From UBA2897 sp036733925 (GTDB taxonomy: Bacteria; Bacillota; Negativicutes; Selenomonadales; Selenomonadaceae): DNA of 13,336 nucleotides. Location of the stretch: contig DAIMZO010000040.1 of assembly GCA_036733925.1 (NCBI GenBank), forward strand, positions 1 through 13,336. Direction: 5' to 3'. Under the pieces are notes generated by a model. It was not told the origin of the DNA and ran no database searches. It worked only from the letters and a program-made list of their open reading frames with translations. Both the position numbers and the translations under genes were made by a program. This document shows positions 13,315 through 13,336 of this stretch, in pieces (the stretch's first letter is position 1; each line of letters starts with the position of its first letter).

Positions 13315-13336
13315 AGCGGAAGCCTGCCAGATAGAC

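Overview
The window looks like a chromosomal segment of a fairly GC-rich Negativicutes/Firmicutes bacterium; the Selenomonas/Mitsuokella group is my best guess. This is inferred from gene content (a glmS ribozyme in front of glmS, a potABCD operon with a lipoprotein PotD, strong AGGAGG-type ribosome binding sites) and overall style. No 16S rRNA or database match backs it.

Left half (1 to about 6420) is a ruined type I restriction-modification locus used as a landing pad. It holds, in order: (a) an ISL3-family insertion sequence (left end outside the window) whose transposase carries a frameshift and whose right end sits inside hsdS; (b) the last ~60 codons of hsdS; (c) about 150 bp of decayed coding-like sequence with nested inverted repeats; (d) a terminator; (e) a compact locus that looks like a type I toxin-antitoxin: a tiny hydrophobic peptide gene on + and a convergent antisense RNA on -, each with a TTCACA-17-TATAxT promoter; (f) the hsdR promoter and hsdR, split right after helicase motif VI by (g) a TnpA-less IS200/IS605-type element carrying a complete TnpB nuclease gene and a structured right end that fits a TnpB guide (omega) RNA; (h) the 3' remainder of hsdR. 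Removing 4402-5865 rejoins hsdR in frame. With hsdS and hsdR both interrupted, the restriction system is very probably dead, while the small TA-like unit and TnpB look intact.

Right half (about 6430 to 13336) is housekeeping DNA in good order: a strong promoter, the glmS self-cleaving riboswitch, glmS (glucosamine-6-phosphate synthase), a block of short hairpins that resembles a dispersed intergenic repeat, a very strong terminator, the spermidine/putrescine ABC transporter operon potA-potB-potC-potD with overlapping genes, and a small soluble YbjN-like protein.

The most interesting parts are the TnpB element, whose predicted guide matches the hsdR gene it interrupts, and the type I toxin-antitoxin-like unit lodged between hsdS and hsdR.
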